Positions 24,669 to 36,170 of a DNA stretch of 64,000 bases are shown piece after piece. The stretch comes from Prosopocoilus inquinatus (Eukaryota > Arthropoda > Insecta > Coleoptera > Lucanidae), in assembly GCA_036172665.1 (NCBI GenBank), contig CM069876.1, positions 42,439,001 through 42,503,000 on the forward strand, written 5' to 3'. A program made the position numbers and the translations under genes. The stretch's first letter is position 1, and the number at the start of each line of letters is the position of its first letter. A model generated the notes under the pieces. That model saw nothing but the letters and a program-made list of their open reading frames with translations. It ran no database searches and was not told the DNA's origin.

Positions 24669-25690
24669 ATGACGGCGTCCTGTATTTAGAGCCCTCTTTA
24701 TGTCGCCAAATAAAAAAATCAGAGTAAGGAATGAAATAAAATAGAAAAAAAAAATTATTTAGGCCCAGTCACTTTATTTTAATTTTTTCTTAAATTTATC
24801 TACCCAACCCCTTGGAGACAATTATTTCTAAGGATATTGCAAGGCAGATAAATTTACAGGAGGGAAATTGAGACCTAAACTGAAGTAAAAAAAATAGAGT
24901 CAGACACTTAAAACAGGGTTAGTTTAAAGAATGACGGCATCCTGTATCCTGAGTCCTCTTTATGTCGTCAAATAGAAAAATCAGAATGAGGAATGAAATA
25001 AAATAGAAAAAAGAAAGTCAGACCCAGTCATTTTACCCTGTTTTATAAATTTACCTACCCCCATAAACCCCTTGGAGACAATTATTTCTAAGGATATTGC
25101 AAGCCAGATAAATTTACTTGGGAAATTGAGGGAAAGTGGGCCCTAAACCGAAGTAAGAAAAAATACAGACAGTCACAGAAAACGGGGTTAGATTAAAGAT
25201 TGACTGTGTAAGAACTAAACTAAACAGAAATAAATTAAAAAGGAGAAGAAGAAGAAAAAAATTGTGGAACCAGAATGACATTGGGAAATTGAGGGAAAGT
25301 GGACCCTAAACCGAAGTAAGAAAAATACAGACAGTCACAGAAAACGGGGTTAGATTAAAGAATGACTGTGTGAGAACTAAACTAAACAGAAATAAATTAA
25401 AAGCAGAAGAAGAAGAAGAAGAAAATTGTGAAACCAGAATAATAGCGTCCTGTATGTAGAGTCCTCTTTATGCCGTCAAATAGAAAAATCAGAGTAAGGA
25501 AGAAATAAAATAGAAAAAAAGAAGAATGTTAAGCCCAGTCGTTTAATCCGTTTTTTAAAAATTTATCTACCCCATAAACCCCCTGTAGTCAATTATTTCT
25601 AAGGATATTGCAGGGCAGATAAATTTAGAGAAATTGAGGGTAATTGGGCCATAAAAGTGGTTATATTAAAGAATGACTATGTGGAAGAAT
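24669..25690. repeat. Tandem array of three full units and one partial unit, about 260 bp each
   Basis: GAATGACGGCGTCCTGTATT with GCCCTCTTTATGTCG recurs at about 24669, 24930 and 25437. AATTATTTCTAAGGATATTG followed by CAGATAAATTTA, and AACGGGGTTAGATTAAAGA, recur in each. The stretch GGGAAATTGAGGGAAAGTGG is duplicated again near 25130 and 25280. Confidence 0.7.
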
Positions 25691-27791
25691 TAAACTAAAT
25701 AGAAATAAATTAAAATTAAAAAAATTAAGGCAGGAATGAACAAACTCTAGCAAAATAATAAATAACAATTTGAAAATTAATAAAAATTGATACCTAAGTA
25801 TTTGAAGAATTAAATTGTAAGATATTGAAAACTAAACACGAAAATATTCAACAAATTAAAAAAGTGGAAATAAAAAATATAGAAAAAAGTACATTCATGG
25901 CTGAAACAAAAATAAAATAGAAGATATAGAAAAATGAAGAAAGCGATGTAAAAAAAATATTGAAAGTAAAAAGAAAAACAAATTACACAATCATTATTAT
26001 TTTCCGCCTTCTCCCACCCACCTAAACCAACTATTTTCATTTGATATTAGCACGTGTTACATTTTGAATAATTCACATCTTGCACCTTGATTAATTGAAA
26101 CGGCCTTCCTTGAATGATTTGTTTTTCCTGCTAATTTTGCAAAGTAAATAAAATCACTGCGGGCGTGAATCACTATTATTTTATATCATTTGCAACGATT
26201 ATTAAACACCATTCTCAGTATACGTGTTTCAATTCGTAGAAAACGAAATTGTTAGACACACATTTTTTTTTTTAATTTTAATTCGTAGACATCAGAGTCA
26301 ACAATCGCATAATAGCTACATTTCAGGCAGAAACTAAAAATAAAAACCTTGAAAAATTATGGTTGTGCAGATACATATAGTATTCCCATTTTAAAACGGC
26401 TTTTACGGCAAGATAACAGAGGAGACCTTCTTATCAATCCTTTTAGTCCGATGATATTTTAACATTAGGCACAGAATAGAATATTCGAGTTGAACAGGAA
26501 CAATTATAAATGTTCAATATTAATATAGATAATTAAAAAAATTATATTTATAAAAATTCTTGCGTATACAAGTATAACTTTAGAAGGAAAGTGTCAAATT
26601 TTCTCGAAAAATTGAATCTTTGTTTATAATCCTCAAGCCCATTGCGTCACGTGCCGATTATAAGCGCAGTTAACTTCGATGAATAGTACTAGGCCATCAA
26701 AACCAATTTAAAATGAGAATACTATACAATTAGCGAGCTGACATCCGAATTTGAACATCGTCTGATTAAATAAAAATTATAATTAATTTTATATTTAAGT
26801 TTGTGTTTTAATTGTGGTAAAGGTTATTATTAATTCAATTACCTGAAAGTGCACGTTTGGCTTTGGTTTGAAATTAAATAATAAATATTTTTGCAATTTT
26901 GCAAAATTAGGTCGGGTTGTTTTAAATTTAAAACCGCCTCATTTTATTTATTTATTAATTAACAATTAAACGCGGTCCTTGAAAGAAAATCTAGCCATAA
27001 AATATTCTGTAATATTTTTAAACTTTATGATTACATAAATAAACATCAATTAAGGATGTTTAACAATAAAAAAAAAAATTAATATCTCATTTAGCAAGTC
27101 AAATATTGTTGATAAAAAAAAACAAGCAAACGTCATTTACCGTTTTTTGTTTCTTTTATTATTATTATTATTATTCAGGTGACTGTATTTTATGCGAAAA
27201 AATAAATAAAAATAAACTGGTACGGCTCTGTTTACTTGGCGTTATTGTAAATAAACTCGCCGGTGATACGCAAAATCATCAACAAACTTTCTCTCTCTCT
27301 GGTGATATTGATTGTAATGAATAATGAAACACGTTCGCCTGGAGAGATCCATGCGATGGATGGCAAAAAAATTGAAACGATTAAAAAGTTTTCTTTCTTT
27401 GTTGATTGGAGCCCATCGTCGTATTATGCGCCAGTTTCAAACTCGGCACGACACGTTTCTTGAGCGTAAATTTACAAAAAAATAAAAATAAAGTAAAAAC
27501 TAGCCGGGCTCTTGCTGAAAAACTGCTTTTTTAAGGACTTGCGAGTTCGTGTGATGTTGTCCTCGAAATATTTAATGCGATGTGATAATAAATTAAATTA
27601 GTTAAAACTTGTACTGGGCGTTTGCTTTACAGGAAGATTACTTTCGCGATCTGTTTTTCTTTTATTGAATCGCGTGTCCTTGAGAGTATCATTTATTTAT
27701 GTAATAAATTAGCGTCGATTTCAATGCTAGATAACGATAAGAACGAAAATCCTCATCCTCATCCTCCTCCTCTTTAACCTCATTCTCCTAC
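25691..27791. other. Presumed intron sequence downstream of the 27.8-kb exon
   Basis: AT-rich, with an (ATT)n run at 27158-27176. No further exon seen on the minus strand. Confidence 0.4.
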
Positions 27792-27999
27792 CATTCATGT
27801 AAACGTGCTGCCTCCAAAACTGTTGATACTGCGTCCACCTGTTGGTCTCATCCTGGGCCTGCACGTGAGTGAGGGTGCCCTGCATCACTCCGACGGGCAC
27901 CTGATGAGCACCGACGTTCGGCGCCGAAACTGGGGGCGGCGGTAACTGATATTCCATTCTTTGAACTTCTCGCACCGGTACCACAAAACTCATGTTCAT
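27792..27999 (-). CDS. Probable first coding exon of a multi-exon gene, product not recognised
   Basis: The exon encodes about 69 residues and ends at 27792 in a good splice donor (AATG|GTAGGAG) in phase 1. An in-frame TAG lies nine bases upstream of the first ATG, so translation must start within this segment. Three methionines compete: residues 1, 3 and 15. The third (AGAATGG) has the best start context. The peptide reads PPPPVSAPNVGAHQVPVGV, then a Q/W-rich block TNRWTQYQQFWRQHVYMN. The segment is clearly richer in GC and CpG than the AT-rich surroundings. Proline-rich then Gln/Trp-rich N-termini occur in many developmental transcription factors and other regulators, but I recognise no family and do not name one. 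Downstream exons would lie at lower coordinates. None is visible in this window, so the following intron would be at least tens of kilobases, or the exon is orphaned. Confidence 0.55.
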
Positions 28000-28512
28000 A
28001 ACATGCTAACTGCAGCCCGGCAAGCAAGCAAGCACTACCGACTAACACGCTCCTTGAGCGCTCTTCGACGAGCCGGAAGAGCAACTGGACGTGGAGCAGA
28101 GACTCCGACGAGTGAATGGGCCACACACCTCTTGGTGGGGGACACAGGCGGTTTCGCGATGCCGGAAACATTATAACAGCACAACACTGATCTTATTATA
28201 GGTATCCAACAATCAGTCATTTAATAACTAATTTCATCAGTTTAATTACACAGCTAAACATATGTACCTCCTAATTTAAATAAATACCTACACCTAGACA
28301 TAGGTGCTCCAGATAAATTTTATAAATTGATTTTAAGCCTTAGCAAAAAATTAATTAGAATTTTATGCAGAAATTCTTGTCAGAAGCATTATGAGACTCC
28401 CCCATCCTGGAGGACCAAGCAGAACCATCCAAGAGGACTTAGTTTTCCTGTAAATAAGATTTCAGAGAAGTCCTTATCGCATCTTTTTAAATATGTAATT
28501 TTTAATAAGTAT
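28000..28512. other. Upstream side of the 27.8-kb exon
   Basis: 28000-28170 is GC- and CpG-rich and would be 5' UTR or promoter if the exon is first. A CTGCAG at 28011-28016 could alternatively serve as a splice acceptor on the minus strand. No TATA box is evident. Confidence 0.35.
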
Positions 28513-28567
28513 ATACAGAGTGAATAAAAATTAGGGAACATCAGTAGTGCAGCCGGTATTATAACTT

Positions 28568-29145
28568 ATACAGGGTGCTGAATTTTGAAACGCAACGTAG
28601 GAAATCCCATGTTAATTTAAATGTGCTCGAATATAGGCTTCCCTAATTATTTTACAGCAAAATTCCATTTAGGTTTTTAAAAATACTCTTCAAGATGAAT
28701 CTGTCTGCAAAGTTTGAGAATTTTTCCTCCGCCGAGTTTTAAGATATTTGAAAAAAAAAAGAATCTGTAACTAAATTTAATTTATACTAAACTATCAGCA
28801 CATCCTTGATCAGCTATAACGAAAACTGGACAGATAATTAATAAATCTAGTCGTTTCTAAACAAAAATCGATAGAAAAAGCTTTTTCAGTAATTTATTTT
28901 AACATTTACTGATCAAGACCGTGCAAGTTTAGTATAAATTGAATTTCGTCACTAATCTTTTTTAAATATCTTGAAACTGAGCGAATGAAAAATTTTCAAA
29001 CTTCACAGACAGATTCACCTTGCAAAGTACTTTAAAAAAGCCAAATGGAATTTTGCTGTAAAATGATTAGCGAAGCCAATATTTGAGCACTTTCAAATTA
29101 ACATGGGATTTCCCATGTTGCGTTTCAAAACGCAGCACCCTGTAT
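28568..29145. mobile_element. 578-bp inverted-repeat element with ATACAGGGTGCTG ends
   Basis: The two halves are long imperfect reverse complements. ATACAGGGTGCTG, TTTTGAAACGCAAC, GAAATCCCATGTTAATTT and TTTTACAGCAAAATTCCATTT occur in order from the left and mirrored from the right. About 200 bp per arm is recognisable, the centre is AT-rich, and there is no coding capacity. It is a MITE or fold-back element lying inside the 28513-30635 pair of ends. Confidence 0.65.
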
Positions 29146-29466
29146 TAATTAGGTGTCTTACGAAAAATATTCCATGCTTTTTTTGTCAATAATTCAAAAA
29201 TTACGTAAGGCTATATGGTTATAAACACTACAAAAGGGCGCAATTTTAGTTTTTTTTTTTTAATATGACATCTTTGTCAGGCCAAAGTCAACTTTTTTTT
29301 CGTCAAATAGCATAATTTTTTATTCCGTTTGATAAAGATTTTTATTTTTCTAAATCCAACGCCAATTTGAAAATCCTGTAGGGAATTAATTTTGCTTTCT
29401 AAACAAAACTGAAGTGTGTGGTGTAATACAAAAAGTGGAAAACGTTATTACCAACTAAAATAAAAC

Positions 29467-29607
29467 AGGTAAAAAGTTTCTATCTTTAACCGGACAGAAT
29501 TATAAATGGAAGAACACTCAACACTTCACTATCGATTGACAGCTTCGTCAGGATAGTGAAACGTTGAGAGCTTTTTCATTTATAATTCTGTCTATAACTT
29601 TTTACTT
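29467..29607. repeat. Long imperfect hairpin at the end of the SINE
   Basis: Arms of about 60 bases read GTAAAAAGTT, GGACAGAATTATAAATG, then ACTCAACACTTCACTATC inward, against their reverse complement, with most positions paired. The approximately 18-base loop contains CTGACGAAGC on the minus strand, a hammerhead-like core word, but the GAAA element is not in a canonical place. It is probably a fold-back element or the terminal structure of a retroelement. Confidence 0.5.
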
Positions 29608-29965
29608 ACAATTTTCATCGAACAAGAGTCAAGTTCAATTAAAATAAAACAGCATAACAAAACAGCATAACAAAACACAAAAAGTGCCTGATTATGATAA
29701 ACATTACTAAAAGTGTCTTCATCTTGCTTAATACATAGCTGACACCTTCTAATTACCCCCGTTTTATCCACTTTGGCTTCGTGCAGTTGCCGCTCTTTTG
29801 CCTTTTGGATCAACCATTCCAGGCATTTACTAAATAATTTGAGCTGGTTCACAATCCGGACAGAAACAAATATCCATGGCCTTGGTTGGATTCGAAGCCA
29901 TACTCACGAGTGACACGACTTTATAAATCGGCGAGGCTAACCACTGAGCCACCCGCCTGTCCATA
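29596..29965 (-). mobile_element. tRNA-derived SINE
   Basis: The minus strand starts with a tRNA-like head. An A box, TGGCTCAGTGGTTAGCC (29951-29935), is followed about 36 bases later by a B box, GGCTTCGAATCC (29899-29888). A TTTCTGTCC-type module and a roughly 250-bp body follow, ending in a tail (ATGAAAATTGTAAGTA) that abuts the hairpin at 29467-29607. The internal boxes imply RNA polymerase III transcription. The same tail recurs at about 63737-63782. It has no coding capacity of its own and would depend on a LINE for movement. Confidence 0.6.
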
Positions 29966-30635
29966 TCGTTACCCTGATTATAAAGTTATAAAGCCTCGTA
30001 ACAAAAATGCAAATTTTACAGAAACCAATAAATACTTATTTTTTTTCTCTCTCTCAATTTTATGCACCAAAAACTATAAAAATGTTAACATAGTTTCGTT
30101 TTACTTGACCTCCACTGTCTCACTATTATCATTTTTTATACTTTTTGATGCAAAAAGTTGAGAAAAAATACTGTTTCTATTATATTTTGAAGTTACGAGG
30201 TTTCAAAGTTTTAGTGTAAGTTGCGTTTAAGTCGGGAGATACGTCGCGATAATCTCCGTTTATCAAAAATATCAAGTTGAAGTTGACCTCCGAATTAAAA
30301 AAGAAAAATCAAACTGAATGGAAAATGGAATGGAATGAAAAAATATTTACGTAGCATGCCCCATATAACTGATGAGATAATTATTTAATACACTGTGAAT
30401 ATTTTCATAAAAAGAAAAAATGTGCTAGTATTAATTACTGTTAATTACTCCAGAGAAGTTAAAAAATATCTAAAAATGAGGTGATAGTATGAAATTATGA
30501 TGTCATAGAAAAAAAATTAAAAACGTCAGTTCATAACAAATAATAAGCAATTTAATTTTTATTTGAATCATTTTTTGTTATACTTGCAATAATGAGTATA
30601 TCATTGAAGTTCCTTACTTTTTATTCGCCCTGTAT

Positions 30636-33600
30636 GTATTATACTTGAGAAGCATTCCCGTTTGTTAGTTTACTTTTGGAGAAATCAGGCTGTATTGTGT
30701 ATCAAACACATTAAAAAATTATTGTTTTCGCTTTAAATATTAATTAGAATATTAAAAAAAAACAATAGAAAAATTCAGAATACCCAGTAATCAAATTGTA
30801 TTTAAAAAAATTTGAAATAAAAAGTTCTAGGCATTTGACCTTCAAACACTTTCAAATATGTAATGGACTAATAAATCATTTCGGCCATCAAGCCTTCATC
30901 AGGGACTAACTACGAATTACAAATTATGAAAATAAACCTGGTTTCAAGTTGTTACAATTTATAGTTTTATAATTTGACATTAGCAGCCTGCTTAAAATCC
31001 AAAACTGGTAACTATACAAACGTACACAAATATATTTTCACATTTCTTTTTAGTTTCCAAAAATAAAATAAAATATAGCTAGGAGGAGGGGGGAGGGATT
31101 GGATAAAAAAAAAACATAGTAATATTTAAGCAATTCACTATTTTTTTTACAAACAAGTGTTACATTTTAAGGACTGTGAATTGATCAACAATGTTTTATT
31201 AATTTTGATTTTTTTTTATTCACAGAAGCTTACTTCGTTTTTTTTCTTTACTTTTCGATATTTAAAATATTTTTTAGTCAAAGGAATAAAGTGAAAAAGA
31301 AAAACTTGAGAGACATTAATAATATTAATTAAGTAACTGCAATTTATTTCTTTAATAGAATAATAAGTGGAAGTATTTCTGTTTAAGACAAAGTTAAAAC
31401 AATTATTTATTATTATAAAAAAAGCATATTAAAGCCTACAAATTAAAGAACAATTATTTATTTCTTGATTTCTGGAGAAACGGGAAAACTTATTCATTAA
31501 ATAAAAGAAAAAAAAATTGTAGAAAAATTAGTACATTCTTTTTAAACTTGATTTTAATTATTTCTTCTTATATTAGCTGCTATTTACTAATTTTAACACG
31601 GAGCGCAGATTTTGCCGGGAATTCCCCTGATTGACCAAAAATTAAGTGTAAAATGTAATCAAAATACTATTAGCGTTGATTGACAAAACAAAAGAAAATC
31701 TGTACAAGTAAAAATATAGCAAAAGAAAAATTTTAAATGCGTGAATAGAGAAAACAGAAAATGAGAAAATAAGAGAAAAAAGGAAGGGATGGGCAAAGAA
31801 TAAATTCAACTATAAAAAATCAGAAAACGTTATGAAACAAAAAAGGAGTAATCAGGAGATGGAAACATAAATTTACAAATAAAGAAATTTATTTAAATAG
31901 ATGAAAGGAAGGCAAAAAGACAAAAAATAGTAAAAACTGAGTAAATTAATTACAAGATTCAAGTTAATAGTCTGCGTAAGTGGAAACTCAATTTCGAAAA
32001 TTAGGAAAAATAAACCAAACAAACACAATTTTACTTTTCTTTAAATTATTCACAAAGCAAGTGTCCTCTTTAAGTGCTTATTTAAAAATAATTGAGCTTT
32101 GTTGCTCATAAAGTATTATTCCTAGTTTATTACTTTAATTTCATTTTTACTTTAATACCCCTAAGGGCTTTGTATATTTTTAAACTCTGTCCACAAGGAA
32201 ACGTTTTTTTTTTCTTTAATAATTTATATAAGCTGAATTGTATACAAAAATTATGCCAGAGAGAATCTTCACACGCTTAGACAGAAATGACAAAGAATAG
32301 TCCGTCTCGGAAATCCTTGGGAAATGCACATACCTAGACGTTGTACATAAATCTCTTGGCTTAATTTACTGACATAATTAGCGTCTTTAGACGTTAATAG
32401 GCGCTGTGTTAATTAGAAATCTGAATTCGTTGCTCGGACTTTAATTGTACTTATTTTATTTGTATTGTAATGCCGCTGCACATCCTGATCCTCCTCCGAA
32501 CTTTCGTCGTCATTATTAAAAATACGAACTTGATTTTGATTTAAATTCAGCAACGTGTTGTTTTGTGCACCAAGGAAATCTGAAAATCCGACAGAACTAC
32601 AGGCAGAAAATTATTTTCGACAATTTTGATCGGGTCTTATTTCATTAGCAACTCAGGGGCGCCTGTATATGATATTTAAAAGCGATAAGGTCTTCATTTT
32701 TCTGCCCTTTCAAAAGAAATGATAATACGGTCTCTTAGTCACACCGCCAGAAATTTTATGATTTAAAACAACCAACACTAAAATAAAGTTGTGGTTCTCT
32801 AACCGCAGTAACATCAACATCGATTCCGGTTAGAGATTTACCTCCTGTATTGCGTCATAAAAACATTAAAAAAAAACATGAAAACAAACTAGCACAAAGG
32901 TAGATTACATCTCAAGCTAAGAAAAAAGTAGAAACACGAACTTGAAAATCCCCTAGAGAGAAAAAAAAACAAATTAAATATTACATATATATATGAAAAT
33001 GTATTAAACAAGTTACAGGTCTTGAAACCTTCCGATCACTTTCATCATTCGTTTTTTTTTTATCATGATCTAATACAAAGCTGCGTTTCCACTGTTCAGT
33101 CAATACAATCACTAAATAATTTAGGTTATGTCGTACATGTGCTTATAAAATAATTTCCAAATTTAGGTGTGCCTAGAAGAGCCCCTTGAAGCTAGAACTT
33201 ACCATGGATGGTTTCATTCAAAAGCCAGTTTTAACTTCATCAATCAATTCACCACAAATTTGATTTGAGAAACCGTGTGACAGATACATTGTTTCATTTG
33301 TTTCGAAGGTTTTTTGACAGACACATAATCATCATCAGGTTAGGTAGTTATGGTGTCAATAGAATGAACCTCCAAAAGAGAACTATTTCTTAGGTTCGTA
33401 TAAAAATGTATTCCTCATGGTTCAGTACTTGGACCTCTACTGTTACTGTTAACGTTCCGAGTATACAACGACATAAAAGTGATTGGATAAAAGCACGGGG
33501 GCGTGCAAGAATTTCCTCAGTTTGAAATTAATTCCACCAAGAAGTTACTATACTTCGCGGGCGTTTGTTTTATTCTCTGGTATTCATTGTAATCACAACC

Positions 33601-33727
33601 GAATTTTTCTATTTTATTAATTTAATTTAAATCCTGAATTTCAAGAAGATCGGCGTTGGTTCGTCTAAAAATTATTATTCTTTTGTTATTTAGGAAAGAA
33701 ACACTAACAGCGGGACAGAAAAAATCT
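30636..33727. other. AT-rich non-coding stretch
   Basis: Apart from the motif at 30865-30909, this holds no element or exon that I can support. 31000-32050 is particularly AT-rich. Confidence 0.5.
30865..30909 (-). repeat. Short hammerhead-like insertion flanked by a 7-bp direct repeat
   Basis: On the minus strand the 31-bp centre contains CTGATGA (30902-30896), stem II GGC/GCC and GAAA (30882-30879), with a weak possible stem III. GGACTAA occurs on both sides (30865-30871 and 30903-30909), which looks like a target-site duplication around the motif. No stem I forms because the flanks are direct, not inverted, repeats. Whether the direct repeat is a real duplication or chance cannot be settled from one copy. 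Confidence 0.3.
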
Positions 33728-33797
33728 GTCACATCGGGGGATCGAACCCGGGTCAGTCGGTTACTTGCTGAACGTTTTACCACTAAACTAATGTGAC
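33728..33797 (-). mobile_element. tRNA-like sequence, head of a degenerate SINE or tRNA pseudogene
   Basis: On the minus strand a perfect 7-bp acceptor stem (GTCACAT/ATGTGAC) encloses a 4-bp D stem (GTTT/AAAC) with loop AGTGGTA, a poor anticodon arm, and a T arm CCGGG-TTCGATC-CCCCG with one mismatch. The A box (TTAGTTTAGTGGTAAAAC) and B box (GGTTCGATCCC) are good. The anticodon stem is broken and position 33 is not T, so it is not a working tRNA. It is followed by a TTTTTTCTGTCCCG module like the one after the SINE head at 29.9 kb, which favours a SINE of a related family. Confidence 0.5.
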
Positions 33798-34024
33798 TCC
33801 GAAATTCGAAGGTTTAATTTTTTTTTAACTTAATTAAAATTCCAATGTCTCTAATTTTTTTTGTAATTTGCAAATCATACCAATGTCTCTTATTATCATT
33901 TCAATTTGCTTTCAAGGCCGAACGACGGAAATGTCTTGTATGCGTCAAGCAAAATCGACTGTCTTTTGTTTTTGACGGCGTAAAGGTTAGGATATTCAGT
34001 ACGTAGAGATGCGGCGTTGCACTG

Positions 34025-34740
34025 CAAGAATCAACCGCCAAGTTCTTATTTTTCGCGCCCCCCCCCCTCCGTTTCGAGAACGATCTTCGTTTGTTTCGCG
34101 CCGCTTTTGTTTAATCCTGATTTTGAGAATTCCTTGGCGCAGAACGAGGCGGCGGCGTTGACAAAAAAAAACAGTAGACAGACGGAAAGTTTTGTCGCTT
34201 TAATGTTGAACAATTAGAAATTGTTTTAAGAGCCCTTTCGAAAAAAAATGAAAACGAAAAAAGAGTTACTCAATTCTTTTCCGAACCTTCTCCATCCCCA
34301 AAACGATTTTCATTTGTTTTTTTTTTTCTTGTTTCGACTTCAAAAAGTTTCTGAAAGTCTTCTCGTCCCAGAATACTCGTACTACCTCAAAAAAAAAAAA
34401 CAATTGACTGCCAAGTTTTTTTCGGGATATCCCCTTCGTCTTGAAAACGGTTTTCCTTTGTTTCTCTCTCTTTTTTAATTTTGAGCAAATATATTTGAGA
34501 ATTTCTATTCTGGGCCCAGAAGACGAAAGGCGTTGGAAATAAACGACACAGACGAAAAACTCTTTCTCGGTTTAATTTTGGGCAATTGTTTTAAGAGGCC
34601 ATCTCTGGTTGGTGACTTAAAAAAAAATGAAAATATTCATCTCTTTTCCGAACCGTTCCCATTCCTAAAAGATTCGACTCGATTTTTTTGTTTGATTTCG
34701 AAAAATTTCGAAAGTTTTGCTGAAAACCCCGATTTTTTTA
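34025..34740. repeat. Two-copy tandem duplication, about 375 bp
   Basis: Landmarks CGCCAAGTTCTT, TTTGAGAATTYC, GACAGACGRAAA, TTTAATKTTGRRCAATT, TTGTTTTAAGAGSCC, TTTTCCGAACCKTYCCCAT and CCTAAAA/CCCAAAACGATT occur in the same order in both halves. A C9 run lies at 34059-34069. Confidence 0.65.
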
Positions 34741-34900
34741 TTAATTTAATTTAAATACAGTGTTTTGAGAAATTTTCCAGCCAGCGTTGGTGATTTCATT
34801 CATTTTTCGTAAAATAAAATATAAAACGAGTGAGAGTTTTTTTTTTCTTTTTTTGTTATTATTAATTATTTCGACTGGTCTTGAGATCCCTATTATTTTA

Positions 34901-35023
34901 TACCGTTTTTTGCTGGCTGCACCAGTGTGCACTGAGTGTATCTCTATCTCGTTTTATTACATAAAGCTGAATCGAGATGGAGATACACTCAGTGTCAGCT
35001 GGTGCAACCAGTGGAAAACGCTA
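34901..35023. mobile_element. MITE family 1, copy 1 (123 bp)
   Basis: Nearly palindromic: TACCGTTTT at the left and GGAAAACGCTA at the right, with complementary blocks TGCTGGCTGCACCAGTG and GTATCTCTATCTCG inside. It is flanked on both sides by TTA, a 3-bp target duplication. About 90% identical by eye to the 50583 copy and exactly the same length. Confidence 0.75.
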
Positions 35024-36009
35024 TTAGTGTTGTACACTAAATTGGGGTAGCCCTATTCATTTGTTTGTTACATTCGTAGTAGTCACATGATCAACTCAAT
35101 CAAGTGCACTTTATTTGACCTTGAATATCGATAAAATTAATTTCCTTAACAAAAGTATTAACTTCAGAAAACAGTTCAAGACAAAGTGCTTTGTTTTGGG
35201 CAAAGCTTTTGATGCCATAAACTCGGTCTGTGGATAGACAATTTTTTTTAGGTTAATATACAAAATTTATAAATAGGAATTCCTCGAGGTTCAAACCTGG
35301 AACCGCTACTCTTTGTGGATAACTAGGCAATAAAATAGGCAATATAAAAAAATCAGAGGTTCAGCTTGTATCTCAATAACTATGCGTCTTAGAAGAATGT
35401 AATAATAATAATGAGACCCAAAAAATTTCTTGTAGAAATCGAACCCAATCTTGTATAAGCAAGAAACAGGATAGTCCAAAACAGCCTACGTAATTTTCCG
35501 GCTAGACGTCATCGGCGGGAGGAAATGCGAAGCTTTAGCTTACAACACAAGACAATTACTTGCCCTTTCGGATTCTTCGCACTCGAACGACCTTAATTAA
35601 TTTAATTGGTTATGAAACGAATTTAGCTCTTAATCTTCTGCGTCACGAAATAAAGCACTTGAATCGAAGATTTCGATTTATAATAATGAAGAAGCAGTGG
35701 GTTCAAATGATTTTAGGTGCTTGATAACGGGGCCATTTAAAATTTACATTTCATAAAAAAAAGTATCTGATAGGGTTGAAATGTTCCATCTCCAAACCGT
35801 ATCTGCCTCCCGAAAATTTATTCTAGATTTAAACCTAACCTTGTATAAGTCAGAAACGAGCCTACGCAATTTTCTAGCAAAGACGTCATCGGTGGGAAAA
35901 AACGTGAAGCTTTAACTCACAACAAGGACAATTACTTGCCCCTTCGCACTCGAATGAGCCCTAGGTAATTAATTTATTTATTTATTCGTCATTTACGAAA
36001 CGAATTTAG

Positions 36010-36169
36010 GCCTGCTCCAACAATAGCCTCTGACTAGTCCGAAACTGTCAGAAACATGCGTCAATCAAAGTTTCACGTTTAAGGCACCTCTTGAAAGCCT
36101 TGATTAATTCGACGGGCCTAAATATATTTGACAGTTTCGAACCTGTTAAGATCTGTGTTGGAACAAAGC
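36010..36169. mobile_element. 160-bp MITE with TCCAACA ends
   Basis: Left GCCTGCTCCAACAATAG and CGAAACTGTCAG mirror right CTGACAGTTTCG-type and TGTTGGAACAAAGC. Arms are about 40 bp. It lies within unit 2 of the tandem array at 35.4-37.2 kb, directly beside the next MITE. Confidence 0.55.
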
Positions 36170-36170
36170 T

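Larger units (their letters stand above)
28513..30635. mobile_element. Possible 2.1-kb composite element bounded by ATACAGxGxGAATAAAAA ends
   Basis: The left end (ATACAGAGTGAATAAAAA) and the right end (reverse complement ATACAGGGCGAATAAAAA) match at about 24 of 27 positions, continuing through GGAAC. Inside lie the 578-bp inverted-repeat element, the fold-back hairpin and the tRNA-SINE. It could be one old element that received insertions, or two solo ends of a common MITE family. I cannot distinguish these. Confidence 0.35.
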
